Source of the DNA: Bacteroidales bacterium
GTDB lineage: Bacteria > Bacteroidota > Bacteroidia > Bacteroidales > Muribaculaceae
DNA: 7,195 bases
Reading direction: 5' to 3'
NCBI GenBank assembly: GCA_900752535.1
Contig: CAADVV010000181.1
Span: 1 to 7,195, forward strand
Part shown: positions 6,671-7,195 of the stretch, piece by piece
How the letters are laid out: every line of letters starts with the position of its first letter
Position numbering within the stretch: position 1 is the first letter of the stretch
Notes under the pieces: model-generated
What the model saw: only the letters and a program-made list of their open reading frames with translations
The model's database searches: none
Told to the model about the DNA's origin: nothing
Program-made: the position numbers and the translations under genes

Positions 6671-6703
6671 CAAAGTTAGTGATTTTCCGCCAAACAGCCC
6701 TAA
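6671..6703 (-). promoter_or_regulatory. Promoter of the mechanosensitive channel gene
   Basis: The minus-strand -7 box TAACTTTG (6678 to 6671) lies 10 nt before the ATG at 6660. TTAGGG (6703-6698) sits 19 nt further upstream in the -33 position. The 19-nt core GCGCAAAGTTAGTGATTTT (plus-strand reading, 6668-6686) is identical to 5413-5431 before the hydrolase gene. A CAAA/TTTG at 6691-6694 is only 12 nt from the -7 box and is too close to serve as the -33 element. Confidence 0.7.
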
Positions 6704-6720
6704 TGCTCCACCCCAGAGAT

Positions 6721-6756
6721 GAAAGAAGTCCCCGGCGAAGGTCAGCGGGGACTTCT
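6721..6756 (-). terminator. Probable intrinsic terminator of clpC
   Basis: A perfect 11-bp stem pairs 6724-6734 with 6746-6756 around an 11-nt loop, 17 nt past the clpC stop. On the minus strand it is followed by TTTCATCTCT, a weak U-tract, so termination may be partial. It separates the chaperone gene from the channel promoter. Confidence 0.65.
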
Positions 6757-6773
6757 GAGTGCGGTTATGTTTT

Positions 6774-7195
6774 TTATTTCGGATGGACGGCCTCGGCCGT
6801 GAGCTTCTCTGCTCCGGGCGTATAAGCGACACTGATGGTGTCGCCCTGAGATATCTCCGACCCGATAATCAGCTCGGCGAGCTCGTCTTCGAGATACTTC
6901 TGGATGGCACGTTTCAGCGGGCGTGCGCCATACTGGGCGTCATAGCCTTTCTCGGCCACGAAATTCTTGGCTTCCTCCGAGAGGTCGAGGTGATAGCCCA
7001 GAGCCTCGATGCGCTGTCTGAATCCGGCCAGCTCGATGTCGATGATTTTGAAAATCGACTCTTTAGACAGCGGCTCGAACATGACGATGTCGTCGACACG
7101 GTTGAGAAATTCAGGTGAGAAAGCTCTGTTAAGCGCTTTCTGTATGACTCCACGGCTATATCCGGAGCTGTCGGAGGCCGAGGCCGGCGTGAAGC
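6774..7195 (-). CDS. clpC: ClpC/ClpB-type ATP-dependent Clp ATPase, C-terminal part
   Basis: C-terminal 139 residues of an Hsp100 AAA+ unfoldase; the 5' part lies beyond the right edge. The visible part starts inside the second AAA+ module. It contains RAFSPEFLNRVDD (23-35 of the visible part), whose NR holds the arginine finger, then the D2 small domain with YGARPLKRAIQ (88-98), the sensor-2 motif that contacts ATP. It ends with a short acidic-to-basic tail (VHPK). The residues just before, YSRGVIQKALN, fit the ClpC of Bacteroidetes that feeds substrates to ClpP, rather than ClpB, but the distinguishing ClpP loop and N-domain are outside the window. The internal ATG at 7082 is not a start, since homology continues upstream of it. 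The gene closes with the hairpin at 6721-6756. Confidence 0.88.
   Translation of the reverse strand, partial: FTPASASDSSGYSRGVIQKALNRAFSPEFLNRVDDIVMFEPLSKESIFKIIDIELAGFRQRIEALGYHLDLSEEAKNFVAEKGYDAQYGARPLKRAIQKYLEDELAELIIGSEISQGDTISVAYTPGAEKLTAEAVHPK

Noticed and set aside
6746..6775. Plus-strand terminator using the 6724-6756 hairpin and the T-run at 6770-6775
   Set aside because: There are 13 nt between stem and T-run and no plus-strand gene ends there; the hairpin fits the minus-strand clpC end.
6271..6825. 184-aa open frame on the plus strand spanning the channel start, its promoter and the clpC end
   Set aside because: It crosses two genes, a promoter and a terminator on the other strand, and shows no motif.
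6774..7082. Complete 102-aa protein starting at the ATG at 7082
   Set aside because: The frame and Clp homology (FSPEFLNRVDD) continue upstream to the window edge, so this is an internal Met of a partial large gene.

Overview
The window is about 7.2 kb of moderately GC-rich chromosomal DNA that looks like order Bacteroidales, possibly a Muribaculaceae/Porphyromonadaceae-type gut commensal. Three things suggest this. Promoter -7 boxes of the Bacteroidetes type (TAnnTTTG, here TAACTTTG) sit directly upstream of starts. There are no clear Shine-Dalgarno sequences. The gene content fits: a Porin_O_P-like porin, a ClpC-type ATPase, and a Ddl with a tail unlike proteobacterial ones. The taxon is inferred; there is no rRNA or marker phylogeny here.

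Layout from left to right. (1) 49-511, minus: a 138-residue single-domain EamA/DMT transporter ending in a strong intrinsic terminator. (2) 512-656: a short divergent promoter region. (3) 657-1694, plus: an outer-membrane porin with a signal peptide, followed by a strong terminator at 1752-1794. (4) 1815-5406, minus: a compact three-gene unit of alpha/beta hydrolase, membrane-anchored MurF-like ligase and D-Ala-D-Ala ligase-like ATP-grasp enzyme. The first two genes overlap by 4 nt (ATGA) and the last two are 29 nt apart. The unit has its own promoter just upstream of the hydrolase. (5) 5452-6660, minus: a YbdG-type MscS-family mechanosensitive channel with a near-identical promoter. (6) 6774-7195, minus: the C-terminal 139 residues of a ClpC/ClpB-type Hsp100 ATPase, entering from the right edge and closed by its own hairpin.

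The most interesting element is the hydrolase/TM-MurF/Ddl unit. Ddl makes a D-Ala-D-X dipeptide and MurF normally attaches it to UDP-MurNAc-tripeptide. Here the MurF-like protein has no recognisable N-terminal UDP-substrate domain; instead it has about 165 residues with four predicted membrane helices. Its C-terminal motif also departs from canonical MurF. The Ddl has an enlarged loop over the active site, a changed second-substrate motif and a Gly/Lys-rich tail. Together with the Ser hydrolase this could be an accessory, membrane-associated cell-envelope module rather than the housekeeping pathway. Its substrate cannot be read from the sequence.

The other genes look ordinary. There are no tRNAs, rRNAs, CRISPR arrays, insertion sequences or phage genes visible, and no gene-free stretch longer than about 150 bases.
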